Assembly (NCBI GenBank): GCA_046327745.1
Contig: JAXLXV010000012.1
Coordinates: forward strand, 1 to 64,000
Direction of reading: 5' to 3'
Source: JABAQJ01 sp046327745
GTDB taxonomy: Bacteria; Gemmatimonadota; Gemmatimonadetes; Gemmatimonadales; Gemmatimonadaceae
Length of the DNA stretch: 64,000 nt
In this document: positions 53,140 through 62,160 of the stretch, piece by piece
Position numbering within the stretch: the stretch's first letter is position 1
Layout: the number at the start of each line of letters is the position of its first letter
The notes under the pieces: model-generated
Database searches by the model: none
Told to the model about the DNA's origin: nothing
What the model saw: the letters and a program-made list of their open reading frames with translations, nothing else
Translations under genes and position numbers: made by a program

Positions 53140-53177
53140 GACTTGTGCCGGTGTGAGTGAAGTGCGGTGATGGCACA

Positions 53178-53206
53178 AACTTACCTGCTCGCATCCTGCG
53201 CTTCAA
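53178..53206 (-). promoter_or_regulatory. Candidate promoter of mdh
   Basis: Minus strand: TTGAAG (53201-53206), 17-base spacer, TAAGTT (53178-53183), leader of about 32 bases to the mdh ATG. The -10 is identical to those of the nuo and HU promoters. Confidence 0.55.
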
Positions 53207-53240
53207 CGCCACGATTGCGTGGGAAACTTCCAACGCGCCG

Positions 53241-53255
53241 CGCCGCTGTGCGGCG
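53241..53255 (-). terminator. Short hairpin directly after moaA
   Basis: CGCCGC-ACA-GCGGCG on the minus strand right after the moaA stop. No T-run follows, so terminator function is doubtful. Confidence 0.3.
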
Positions 53256-54239
53256 TCAGCCGCCGACTTGCGACAAAGCCCGCAATCCGCCGACGCGCAT
53301 CTGCAGCAGGTCGTGTTCCTTGGGCTTCTGCGCCAGCGCCTGGACAAAGAGGGGTTGCAGCGGAGCACCGGCACGTAGCGGGTCGCGGAGATTGACCTCG
53401 TGGTCCCCGTACAAGCAGGTGCGCAGTCGTCCATCTGCCGTTAGGCGCACGCGATTGCACGACCCGCAATACGTATGGGTCATTGGCGTAATGACGCCGA
53501 CCGTGCCCGGTGCGCCCGAAAACCGGTAGTAGGCCGCCGGCCCGTTCCCGCGCGAAGGACCGTCGTCAGCGGCCAAGGCGCCGAGCGTCGCGATGCGCGC
53601 GAGGATCTCCGTCGTCGGCACCACGTGATCCCACGTTAACTCACGCATCTCGCCAACCGGCATGAGCTCGATGAACCGCACATGCCAAGGATGTTCGAGC
53701 GTGAGACGTGCAAAATCCGCGACCTCATCGTCATTGATGCCGCGCATGACCACCACGTTCAGCTTGAGTGGATCAAGCCCGGCGTCGGTCGCCGCCCGGG
53801 CACTGACGACCGGATCGAATCCCAGCCGTCGTCGCGCAATCTGCTCGATGCGGTCGGGACGCAGGGAGTCGGCGCTCATGTTCACGCGATCCAGCCCGGC
53901 CGTGCGGAGCTCGCGCGCCTGCTCGGGGAGTTTCACGCCGTTGGTAGACAGCGCCACGTCCTCAATTTCCGGCACCGCGCGCAGCATCCGAATCAGCTCT
54001 GGGAGGTCGGGGCGGATGGTCGGCTCCCCGCCGGTAATGCGCAGGCGACGCAAGCCGAGCGGCGCCAGTTGCCTAACGACTTCGGCAATCTCCTCGTAGG
54101 TGAGGATGTCCGACTTGGGAAGCCACGGTAGGCCCTCCAAGGGCATGCAGTACACGCAACGAAAATTGCATCGATCCGTGACGGAGATGCGCAGGTACTC
54201 GATCGACCGGCCGAATTGATCGCGCAGCGGCGCGCTCAT
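53256..54239 (-). CDS. moaA: GTP 3',8-cyclase (molybdenum cofactor synthesis)
   Basis: 327 residues from the ATG at 54239, overlapping the moaE stop. The radical SAM cluster motif is Cys24, 28, 31 (TDRCNFRCVYC). The second cluster is bound by Cys258, 261 and 275 (CGSCNRVRLTADGRLRTC). LRITGGEPTIRPDL is the SAM motif. The chain ends in the C-terminal Gly-Gly needed for activity. It makes the cyclic intermediate for MoaC; no moaC is in the window. Confidence 0.97.
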   Translation of the reverse strand: MSAPLRDQFGRSIEYLRISVTDRCNFRCVYCMPLEGLPWLPKSDILTYEEIAEVVRQLAPLGLRRLRITGGEPTIRPDLPELIRMLRAVPEIEDVALSTNGVKLPEQARELRTAGLDRVNMSADSLRPDRIEQIARRRLGFDPVVSARAATDAGLDPLKLNVVVMRGINDDEVADFARLTLEHPWHVRFIELMPVGEMRELTWDHVVPTTEILARIATLGALAADDGPSRGNGPAAYYRFSGAPGTVGVITPMTHTYCGSCNRVRLTADGRLRTCLYGDHEVNLRDPLRAGAPLQPLFVQALAQKPKEHDLLQMRVGGLRALSQVGG

Positions 54240-54673
54240 GGGGTCGCCTCGACGCGGTGTCCGGTGGGATCCACCCATTCACGGGTGCCGTCCACGTAGT
54301 GCTCTCGTTTCCAAATCGGCACCCGGCGTTTGAGCTCTTCTATAATGTGCCGCGTCGCATCTAACGTCGGTGCGCGGTGAGGGTCACCCACGGCAATCGC
54401 CACACTGGCCTCACCCACCGTCAGGTATCCCAACCGATGTTCGACGGCGATCCGCGTGGTACCGAAGCGAAAGGCGGCTTCCTCCACGATGCGGCTGAGT
54501 TCCTTCAGCGCCATCTCACGATAGGCCGAGTATTCGATGCCCGTCACCGGTCGACCCTCGTTCTCGTCGCGTACCACGCCGATGAATACGGACGTGGCAC
54601 CGCACTCCGCACCCGCCACGCTCTTGATGAGTTGAGCGACGTCGATGGGTTGGTCCGTCAGGTTGGCTATCAT
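54236..54673 (-). CDS. moaE: Molybdopterin synthase large subunit
   Basis: 145 residues from the ATG at 54673, overlapping the moaD stop (TGATG). GATSVFIGVVRDENEGRPV, EYSAYREMALKELSRI, VEHRLGYLTVGEASVAIAVGDPHR and PIWKREHYVDG are the MoaE signature, with the catalytic Lys in WKKE-like WKREHY. It adds the dithiolene sulfurs carried by MoaD to precursor Z. Confidence 0.97.
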   Translation of the reverse strand: MIANLTDQPIDVAQLIKSVAGAECGATSVFIGVVRDENEGRPVTGIEYSAYREMALKELSRIVEEAAFRFGTTRIAVEHRLGYLTVGEASVAIAVGDPHRAPTLDATRHIIEELKRRVPIWKREHYVDGTREWVDPTGHRVEATP

Positions 54674-54915
54674 CAGCCACCTGCAACTGGCGGAATGATC
54701 GCCACTTCGTCTCCCTCGGATAACGCGAAGTCGAGCGGAGCGTAGCTCGCGTTCACAGCCATCAAAGGACTGGACGGGAGCATAGCGGCCCCAGGCATGG
54801 CGCGCACGCGCGTCAGGACGTCTCGAACCTTGCTGCCCGCGTCGAATTGCAGGGGCATCTCGCTTGCGCCGAGCGCATCTGCGTACGAGGCGAATAAGAG
54901 AACGCGAATCGTCAT
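54673..54915 (-). CDS. moaD: Molybdopterin synthase sulfur carrier subunit
   Basis: 80 residues, ubiquitin-like fold, ending in the thiocarboxylate-forming Gly-Gly (IIPPVAGG). SEGDEVAIIPPV is typical. Translation is coupled to moaE. It is first in the moaD-moaE-moaA unit. Confidence 0.95.
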   Translation of the reverse strand: MTIRVLLFASYADALGASEMPLQFDAGSKVRDVLTRVRAMPGAAMLPSSPLMAVNASYAPLDFALSEGDEVAIIPPVAGG

Positions 54916-54937
54916 GGGCTCTTGAGACTACTCTAAC

Positions 54938-54943
54938 AGTATA
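54938..54943 (-). promoter_or_regulatory. Possible -10 box of moaD
   Basis: TATACT on the minus strand 22 bases before the moaD ATG. No convincing -35 lies at the right distance (TTGAAA is 21 bases upstream), so this is tentative. Confidence 0.3.
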
Positions 54944-54975
54944 GCAAACGACCGCGGAACACGATTTCAACGAAC

Positions 54976-55008
54976 AAAAAAGGCTCCGGTGCCTGTGACA
55001 CCGGAGCC
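54976..55008 (-). terminator. Rho-independent terminator of the HU gene
   Basis: GGCTCCGGTG, seven-base loop, CACCGGAGCC and six T residues on the minus strand, 20 bases after the HU stop. The most canonical terminator in the window. Confidence 0.92.
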
Positions 55009-55027
55009 AACATCATGCACCGAGACG

Positions 55028-55357
55028 CTAATCGTCTGGGTGAAAGCCCTCGGGAAGCGGCTCGAGATCAGCCACCATCGCTCGCAATTCCTTGGAGGGT
55101 TTGAAGACTGGAACTGGTCGCGCAGAAACCTCGACAGGCGAACCGGTTCGCGGATTCCTCGCCATGCGCGTCTTGCGATGGCGAATCTTGAATGTCCCGA
55201 AGCCACGCACCTCGATGTTCCTCTGCTGCTGGAGGGCTTCTTTGATGGCTTCGAGAAATGAATCGACAACGCGAGCGCAGTCCTTCTTCGAGATCATCGG
55301 ACCTGCGGTCCGAGAGATCTGTTGCGTGACGCGCTCGACGAGGTCGGCTTTGGTCAT
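55028..55357 (-). CDS. hup: HU/IHF-family DNA-binding protein
   Basis: 109 residues from the ATG at 55357; the upstream in-frame bases belong to the leader. TKADLVERVTQQI at the start, IEVRGFGTFKIRHRKTRMARNPRTG is the DNA-wrapping arm with the intercalating Pro after RNPRTG-like loop, then VPVFKPSKELRAMV. The C-terminus is extended by about ten acidic residues (EPLPEGFHPDD). It bends DNA and organises the nucleoid; HU and IHF subunits are not separable here. It has its own promoter and terminator. Confidence 0.95.
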   Translation of the reverse strand: MTKADLVERVTQQISRTAGPMISKKDCARVVDSFLEAIKEALQQQRNIEVRGFGTFKIRHRKTRMARNPRTGSPVEVSARPVPVFKPSKELRAMVADLEPLPEGFHPDD

Positions 55358-55405
55358 TGCGTGCCCCGTAAAAATGCGGTCCAAGACAGCTCGACTTGAG
55401 GGTCG

Positions 55406-55434
55406 AACTTAGACCGTTAACTGTTGTGTGTCAA
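55406..55434 (-). promoter_or_regulatory. Sigma-70-type promoter of the HU gene
   Basis: Minus strand: perfect TTGACA (55429-55434), 17-base spacer, TAAGTT (55406-55411), leader of about 42 bases to the ATG at 55357. Confidence 0.65.
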
Positions 55435-55453
55435 GCGTTTGGGCCACTTGGGC

Positions 55454-56566
55454 CTAGGCCGCGTGGACCGCATCCATGAATTGCTGGAATAGCGGACGGG
55501 CGTCGTGAGGCCCTGGAGCGGCCTCTGGATGGTACTGAACGCAGAAAACGGGGAGCTTCCGGTGCCGCAGTCCCTCAATGGTCCCGTCATTCAAATTGAC
55601 GTGGGTTACCTCGAGATCCGGAGCTCCGGGGACCCCCGATTCTCCCCCCTTGACCGAGAATCCGTGGTTCTGCGAGGTGATCAGTACTCGCCCCGTCGAC
55701 AGCTCGCGGACTGGGTGATTTCCGCCACGATGCCCGTATGGGAGCTTTTCGGTTGTCGCTCCGAAGGTGAGACCAATCAGCTGGTGGCCAAGGCAAATCC
55801 CGAAGAGTGGCACCTCCGCGTCGGCGATTCGCCGAATCGTCTCGGGCGCATAGGTAACAGCGGCCGGGTCCCCAGGTCCGTTCGAGAGGAATACACCGTC
55901 TGGCTTCCGCTCCAGGACCGACGCAGCCGGCGTGTCGGAAGGCACCACGGTCACGCGACAGCCATGCGACTCGAAGAGGCGAAGGATGTTCCGCTTGATA
56001 CCGTAGTCGTATGCCACGATGTGACGAGCAGCGTCGGGATTACCCCAGCTGTATTCCTTCTTGGTCGACACCACCGACGCCAGGTCCAACCCCTCCATGC
56101 TGGGGCACGCCTCCAGCGCTGCCTTGGCCTCCGTCGTCGGGTTCTCGCCGACGCCAATAACACCCCTCATGACACCCGCCGAGCGCAGGTGGCGTGTGAG
56201 CTGACGGGTGTCGATGTCATCAAGAATGGGGATTCCATCCGCTGCGAGCCACGTCCCCAGGTCGCCATCGGCGCGCCAGTTGGAGTAGTTGCGAGACAAC
56301 TCGCGCACCACCACCCCCGCGATTTGTGGCCGCTCCGACTCTGGGTCTTCACTATTCACGCCGTAGTTGCCGATCATCGTCGATGTCATCACGACGATCT
56401 GCCCCCGGTACGACGGATCGGTGAACACTTCCTGATAGCCGGTCATGTTGGTAGTGAACACAACCTCGGCGACCTTCGGGTCGATTTCTCCCTGTAATCG
56501 GCCGTGAAAAAGGGTTCCATCCTCAAGGAGAAGGAACCCTGGAAGTCTCGCAGCGGAAGGCGTCAC
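55454..56566 (-). CDS. carA: Carbamoyl-phosphate synthase small subunit
   Basis: 370 residues from a GTG at 56566. The N-terminal domain has LEDGTLFHGR and FTTNMTGYQEVFTDPSY. The glutaminase domain has FLSNGPGDP, FGICLGHQ (nucleophile Cys258) and QYHPEAAPGPHD with catalytic His and Glu. It supplies ammonia to CarB for arginine and pyrimidine synthesis. carB is not in the window. It is last in the gap-pgk-tpiA-secG-carA run, ten bases after secG. Confidence 0.97.
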   Translation of the reverse strand: MTPSAARLPGFLLLEDGTLFHGRLQGEIDPKVAEVVFTTNMTGYQEVFTDPSYRGQIVVMTSTMIGNYGVNSEDPESERPQIAGVVVRELSRNYSNWRADGDLGTWLAADGIPILDDIDTRQLTRHLRSAGVMRGVIGVGENPTTEAKAALEACPSMEGLDLASVVSTKKEYSWGNPDAARHIVAYDYGIKRNILRLFESHGCRVTVVPSDTPAASVLERKPDGVFLSNGPGDPAAVTYAPETIRRIADAEVPLFGICLGHQLIGLTFGATTEKLPYGHRGGNHPVRELSTGRVLITSQNHGFSVKGGESGVPGAPDLEVTHVNLNDGTIEGLRHRKLPVFCVQYHPEAAPGPHDARPLFQQFMDAVHAA

Positions 56567-56576
56567 GTCGGGCTCG

Positions 56577-56978
56577 TTAGGGCTTCTTGGTCGCTGGTGC
56601 TGAGGTCGATGGCGCGGGAGTCTGTTCTGCGGGAGCCTTAGGGGCGGGAGTCAGCGGTACCGCGGAACCGGCCGTCGCTGGGGTGGGGGCCGGCGCGGGA
56701 GCGGTCGCTGCGGGCTGGTCCAAAATGGACTTGGGAACTCGGCTTCCGGCGTTCATCAGCTGCAGAACGAATGAGAGGAAGAGAAAAGCGCCTCCGCCCC
56801 ACCAACTGACTCTCGTCAGCAGGTTGGTGGCCTGTCGCGTGCCAATGAAGGCATCAGACGCCGTGGTGGCTCCTCCAAAACTCGAGGCCAGTCCCCCGCC
56901 CTTGGCGGCTTGCAGCAGGATCGCCACCATCACGATCAAGGCATCCAGGATCAGCAAGATCAACAGAAACGTGTACAT
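56577..56978 (-). CDS. secG: Preprotein translocase subunit SecG
   Basis: 133 residues. Two membrane helices (about 3-22 and 57-75) flank the conserved LLQAAKGGGLASSFGG loop, as in SecG. From residue 80 the chain is a low-complexity Pro/Ala/Thr tail (APAPAPTPATAG), about 50 residues, absent from short SecG proteins. It assists SecYE. tpiA-secG neighbours are common in bacteria. Confidence 0.95.
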   Translation of the reverse strand: MYTFLLILLILDALIVMVAILLQAAKGGGLASSFGGATTASDAFIGTRQATNLLTRVSWWGGGAFLFLSFVLQLMNAGSRVPKSILDQPAATAPAPAPTPATAGSAVPLTPAPKAPAEQTPAPSTSAPATKKP

Positions 56979-57045
56979 ACGGGTGCTCAGTCCTTTGGTC
57001 GGCGAACGCGAAGCAGGGAAATATCGCCGGACGCCGAAAGCGAAA

Positions 57046-57795
57046 TCAAGCGCGGACTATGCTGGACCACCCCTCAGCGTCCAAGGAGGCCCCGCCGACG
57101 AGTAGACCGCCGACGCCGTCCGCCGCCAGTAGGGTGGACGCATTGCCCCGGTTGACACTTCCGCCGTACAAGATGGGCACAGCCCCGGCCTTCTCGCCGC
57201 CAATCGTGCGAAGGGCGTCGCGGAGCACCAAGTGCACGGCACTCGCGTCCTGTGGCGTTGCCGTCTTGCCCGTGCCAATTGCCCAAACTGGTTCATACGC
57301 CAGCAGCATGTTCGCCACGGCGTTGGGAGCAACGTCTGCCAGACCAGCGCGCAGCTGCCGCAAGACGACCGACTCTGTCTCGCCGCGTTCTCGTTCCTCG
57401 AGCTTCTCACCGACGCAAAGCACGGGGGTCAGTCCAGCTCGAACGGCCGCGGCGACCTTCTTGCCGCTCTCGGCATCCGTCTCACCAAAGACATGTCGAC
57501 GTTCAGAGTGCCCCACCAGTGCCATGGTTGCACCGGCGTCGCGTGCGATCGGCGCGGACACTTCGCCGGTGAACGCGCCTTTGTCCTCCCAATGGATATT
57601 CTGGACGCCGACCAGGATGTCGTGGCGTTCCTTCACCGCCGCCAGCACCGTGGTGAGCGTAATGGCCGGCGGGAAGAAAACGACTTTCCGGTCCGGGCGC
57701 CGCGCATAGTGCGCCAGAAACGTGCGAAGGAACTCGCGGGCGTCGGACGGCCCGTGGTTCATCTTCCAGTTCGCGGCAAATACGGGTCGATGCAT
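57046..57795 (-). CDS. tpiA: Triosephosphate isomerase
   Basis: 249 residues from the ATG at 57795; a GTG at 57801 overlapping the pgk stop would add two residues. Active-site residues: Asn9 and Lys11 (FAANWKMN), His96 (LVGHSERR), Glu168 (AYEPVWAIGTGK). It interconverts dihydroxyacetone phosphate and glyceraldehyde 3-phosphate. It sits directly after pgk in the glycolytic cluster. Confidence 0.97.
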   Translation of the reverse strand: MHRPVFAANWKMNHGPSDAREFLRTFLAHYARRPDRKVVFFPPAITLTTVLAAVKERHDILVGVQNIHWEDKGAFTGEVSAPIARDAGATMALVGHSERRHVFGETDAESGKKVAAAVRAGLTPVLCVGEKLEERERGETESVVLRQLRAGLADVAPNAVANMLLAYEPVWAIGTGKTATPQDASAVHLVLRDALRTIGGEKAGAVPILYGGSVNRGNASTLLAADGVGGLLVGGASLDAEGWSSIVRA

Positions 57796-57797
57796 GG

Positions 57798-58994
57798 TCA
57801 CCGCTCGTCGAGAGCTGCAACACCTGGCAGGACCTTGCCCTCGAGAAACTCTAGCGAGGCGCCACCGCCCGTCGAGACGTGACTCATCGCCTGTTCCAAG
57901 CCGGCGTCGGCGACGGCTGCGGCCGAATCGCCGCCACCAACAATTGTCGTGGCGCCATGGGCCGTCGCCTCCGCCATCGCCTTGGCCACGGCCAGCGTCC
58001 CGGCGTTGAACGGCGGTGTTTCAAAGACCCCCATCGGTCCATTCCAAAGCACCGTCTTGGCCGATTGGATGGCGCGCGTGTACGAGGCCATCGTCTCGGA
58101 GCCTATGTCGTACATCGCCTCGTTTGCTGGGATCGCATCGCGCTTCACTTCGTGGGCGCCCGCCGGCGACTCCAGCGACGGAGCGACCACCGCATCGTGC
58201 GGAAGCGTTAGGCGGAAGCCAGCGCGATTCAGCAAGTTGCGAGCAAGATCCACGCGATCGGGTTCCACCAGCGACAGGCCGGTCTCCAGCTTCATCGCGC
58301 GATAGAACGTGCAGGCCATGGCTCCGCCGATGAGCAGCCCATCGACCTTCGGCAGCAGGGCCTCGATGACATCGATCTTGCCTGATACCTTCGCCCCACC
58401 AAGGATGGCAATGAACGGCCGCTGTGGATTGGCCACGGCATGCCCAAGGTAGTCCAGCTCCTTCTCCATCAGAAAGCCGGCCACGGCGGGCTTCAGGAAC
58501 GCCGTCACACCGGCCGTGGAGGAGTGCGCCCGATGGGCAGAGCCGAACGCGTCATTCACGTAAAAATCGCCTAACGCGGAGAAGGCGCGCGACAACGCCT
58601 CGTCGTTCTTCTCTTCCCCGGCGTGAAATCGCGTGTTCTCAAGGAGCAGCACACTGCCGTTGGCCAGGGCGTTGGTCGCGCTCACGGCGGCTTCGTCCGC
58701 CGAGGACGGCTGAAACGACACCGGGTAGCGCGTCAGCTCTGCAAGGCGCTTGGCCGCAGGGGCTGTTGAGTACTTGGGATCTGGGCCTCCCTTCGGCCGA
58801 CCCAAGTGAGTAAACAAGACAACCTTGGCGCCGCGTGCGGCCAGATACTCAATCGTCGGTAGCGCGGCGCGGATCCTCGTATCGTCGGTCACGTTCCCCG
58901 CGCCGTCGAGGGGCACATTGAAATCGACGCGCGTCAGGGCGCGTTTGCCCCGGATGAAGTCGTCGGAAAGATCCTTCAGCGTTTTCTTGTTCAT
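57798..58994 (-). CDS. pgk: Phosphoglycerate kinase
   Basis: 398 residues. ALTRVDFNVPLDGAGNVTDDTRIRAALPTI at the start, FTHLGRPKGG, NDAFGSAHRAHSS and AILGGAKVSGKI are the substrate-binding blocks; WNGPMGVFETPPFNAGT and VVGGGDSAAAV form the nucleotide site. It makes ATP in lower glycolysis. It follows gap by 69 bases that contain a perfect hairpin. Confidence 0.98.
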   Translation of the reverse strand: MNKKTLKDLSDDFIRGKRALTRVDFNVPLDGAGNVTDDTRIRAALPTIEYLAARGAKVVLFTHLGRPKGGPDPKYSTAPAAKRLAELTRYPVSFQPSSADEAAVSATNALANGSVLLLENTRFHAGEEKNDEALSRAFSALGDFYVNDAFGSAHRAHSSTAGVTAFLKPAVAGFLMEKELDYLGHAVANPQRPFIAILGGAKVSGKIDVIEALLPKVDGLLIGGAMACTFYRAMKLETGLSLVEPDRVDLARNLLNRAGFRLTLPHDAVVAPSLESPAGAHEVKRDAIPANEAMYDIGSETMASYTRAIQSAKTVLWNGPMGVFETPPFNAGTLAVAKAMAEATAHGATTIVGGGDSAAAVADAGLEQAMSHVSTGGGASLEFLEGKVLPGVAALDER

Positions 58995-59023
58995 GTGCGG
59001 GGCAAGCGATGTGGAACAACATG

Positions 59024-59054
59024 CACTCGGCGGGCCGCGACGGCCCGCCGAGTG
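59024..59054 (-). other. Perfect inverted repeat between gap and pgk
   Basis: CACTCGGCGGGCCG, loop of three, CGGCCCGCCGAGTG: a 14-base perfect stem, ten bases after the gap stop. No T-run follows on the minus strand, so a full terminator is unlikely. It may protect the gap mRNA 3' end or lower pgk expression relative to gap. Confidence 0.6.
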
Positions 59055-59063
59055 ATCATAGCC

Positions 59064-60071
<1,008 letters not shown>

Positions 60072-60087
60072 GGAGCGTTGTTCCTCG

Positions 60088-60843
60088 TTATGTGGGGACG
60101 TCGCTGAGTGACCGCGCACGCCCGAACGTGACGTAACTGATCGCACGGATTCCGCCGTCAAACAATGCGGCCGCGCATGCGTTGAGAGTCGCACTGGTCG
60201 TGATAACGTCGTCTACCAGGATCACATGAGATCCCAGCAACGAGGCTGGCACGCCAGCGACTTGAAAGGCGTTGGCAACGTTGTACAAACGGTCCTCTGG
60301 TGTCAACTGAGCTTGTGCTTTGGTGTTATGTGTCCGGGAAAGGATCGCAGAGATCACGGGTAAGCCCCACTGTTGCGCGAGTGCCTCGGCCAATAACTGG
60401 CTTTGGTTGTAGCCGCGCTCCCGCAACCGTGTGCGGGAGAGTGGGACCGGAACGAGTGCCCTGCATTCCGCTCTGATGCCGGGCGGCCAATCGAGGCGCG
60501 CCATGCGCTGCCCGAGTTCGGCGCCCAGACGGTGCCAACCGTCGTACTTGAATGCGTGCACGATCGGCCCCGCGGTGCCGTCTGGCATCCAGCAGACAGA
60601 ACGGACTGCGCACACATAGGCCGGGAGCATTGGACAGAACAGGCAACGATCGATGAGCCCGGGATGGCCGCATCGCGCGCAACGCGGATGCGGAAGGAGC
60701 TGCAGGCGAGACCAACACAGACCGCACACCAGTTCATTGGCGCGCGGCTCGAGCGCGTTTTCACACACAGGGCAGACGGGCGGCAGGAGTGTGTCTGCTG
60801 CGGCCTCAAGGGCGCGTCGCCACGGTGGACGTTGAGTGGACAT
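60088..60843 (-). CDS. comF: ComF-family phosphoribosyltransferase-like protein
   Basis: 251 residues. The N-terminal zinc region has Cys24, 27, 40, 43 and Cys55, 58, 67, 70. The PRTase domain has LVPVPLSRTRLRERGYNQSQLLAEAL and the PRPP loop VILVDDVITTSATL. In naturally competent bacteria ComF is needed for DNA uptake, acting in the cytoplasm with the ComFA helicase; many non-competent species also carry it, where its role is unclear. Its neighbours here are metabolic. Confidence 0.92.
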   Translation of the reverse strand: MSTQRPPWRRALEAAADTLLPPVCPVCENALEPRANELVCGLCWSRLQLLPHPRCARCGHPGLIDRCLFCPMLPAYVCAVRSVCWMPDGTAGPIVHAFKYDGWHRLGAELGQRMARLDWPPGIRAECRALVPVPLSRTRLRERGYNQSQLLAEALAQQWGLPVISAILSRTHNTKAQAQLTPEDRLYNVANAFQVAGVPASLLGSHVILVDDVITTSATLNACAAALFDGGIRAISYVTFGRARSLSDVPT

Positions 60844-60876
60844 GTCGCGAGGGGCTGAAGCAACGCCCCCCGGCGG

Positions 60877-61692
60877 TTATCGGGCGGCGTCCTTGAGTGC
60901 AGCCCACATCGCTGCGCGGTCTGGCTCGCGATGGAACCAGCGTCGAAAGGCCGCGATGCCCTGCTCCAGGAGCATAACGAGTCCGTCGACAGCGGGGTGA
61001 CCCGCGGCACGCGATGCAAGCACCCAAGGGGTTTCGCCGCGACGATAGACCAGGTCCGTCACCGCGGCGTCACGTCGCATGCTGTCGATGGGCAGGGGCA
61101 GCGCATCATCACGAAGGCCCACGGGCGTGGCGTTCACGATCAGGTCGGCGGATGCAGCAGCCGAAGAGAGATCGGAAACGATGGTCGCACAGGCGTCGAA
61201 TCGACGTGCCAGTCCCTCCGCCGATGAACGCGATCGGCTCCAGATGGAAACCTTGGGGCCGTCCCACGAGCGAACGGTCTCGCACACGGCGGCGGCGGCG
61301 CCCCCCGCTCCCAGCAGCAGCACGCGTTGCGGAACGGCCGGGAGGGCCAACGACTGGACCAGCCGATCGAAGCCGATCACGTCTGTGTTGTCGCCGCACA
61401 GCCGGTCTTCGGCGAACCAGAAGGTGTTCACCGCCCCCGTGCGCTCGGCGGTCGGCGTTAGGCGGTCGCAGAGGGCGGCGACCGCTTGCTTGTGCGGAAT
61501 CGTGACATTTCCCGCCGCGCGCTGCGACTTCAGGATCTTCACGAGGCCGGGAAGCTCGTCCGCGCGAACATCAAGCGCTTCATAACGCAGCGCCATGCCG
61601 GCCGATTGCAGCGCCGCCTGCTGAAAGATGGGAGATAGCGAGTGGGCGACGGGGTGGCCTAACAAGACCAGGCGCCCCGGATGCAGGGTCAC
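60877..61692 (-). CDS. aroE: Shikimate dehydrogenase
   Basis: 271 residues from a GTG at 61692. LLGHPVAHSLSPIFQQAA is the substrate-binding start, NVTIPHK has the catalytic Lys, GDNTDVIGF the Asp, and LLGAGGAAAAVCE the NADP loop. It reduces 3-dehydroshikimate in the aromatic pathway that also feeds the MqnA substrate chorismate. Its GTG overlaps the phosphatase stop by three bases. Confidence 0.96.
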   Translation of the reverse strand: MTLHPGRLVLLGHPVAHSLSPIFQQAALQSAGMALRYEALDVRADELPGLVKILKSQRAAGNVTIPHKQAVAALCDRLTPTAERTGAVNTFWFAEDRLCGDNTDVIGFDRLVQSLALPAVPQRVLLLGAGGAAAAVCETVRSWDGPKVSIWSRSRSSAEGLARRFDACATIVSDLSSAAASADLIVNATPVGLRDDALPLPIDSMRRDAAVTDLVYRRGETPWVLASRAAGHPAVDGLVMLLEQGIAAFRRWFHREPDRAAMWAALKDAAR

Positions 61693-62159
61693 GGTTGTTG
61701 CGGCGTCCGCTGGGCGACCAGCCGATCAAAGACGCGACGGATCTCACGTTCGAGGTCACGGAATGTGACACGATACGCTTCGAGGTCCCCGCCAAAGGGG
61801 TCCGGAACCGGTGTTGACCGCTCGCCGGCGGAGGCAAAATCGGACAGCAGGTGCGACTTGCGCAGTCCGCCTAACGCTTCAGCGCGTTCCAGGTGATGGG
61901 GCCCCATGGCGAGGATCAGGTCCGACGACGCCACCAGGTCGGGCGAGAGCTGCTTGGCGCGGTGCGACGAGAGATCAAGTCCGCGTTCCAGCGCCACCAG
62001 TAGCGCGCCGTCCGACGCCGGTGCGCCGTCCCACGCGCTTGTACCGGCGCTATCGACATCTACCTCACCCAAGCCGCGTTCAATGGCCTCTCGCCGTGCG
62101 ATCCCTTCGGCGAGCGGTGAGCGACAGGTGTTACCCGTGCAAATAAAAAGCAGGCGCAC
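61689..62159 (-). CDS. Low-molecular-weight protein-tyrosine (or arginine) phosphatase
   Basis: 156 residues from a GTG at 62159, one base after the tsaC stop. The P-loop is CTGNTCRSP with nucleophile Cys7 and Arg13, at the N-terminus as required. The general-acid Asp is in VPDPFGGD. Thr at position 11 of the loop (GNTCRS) resembles the YwlE arginine-phosphatase group, while Wzb-type tyrosine phosphatases usually have Ile/Leu-Cys there. tsaC-ywlE adjacency is also seen in Bacillus. The substrate remains a guess. Confidence 0.9.
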   Translation of the reverse strand: MRLLFICTGNTCRSPLAEGIARREAIERGLGEVDVDSAGTSAWDGAPASDGALLVALERGLDLSSHRAKQLSPDLVASSDLILAMGPHHLERAEALGGLRKSHLLSDFASAGERSTPVPDPFGGDLEAYRVTFRDLEREIRRVFDRLVAQRTPQQP

Positions 62160-62160
62160 G

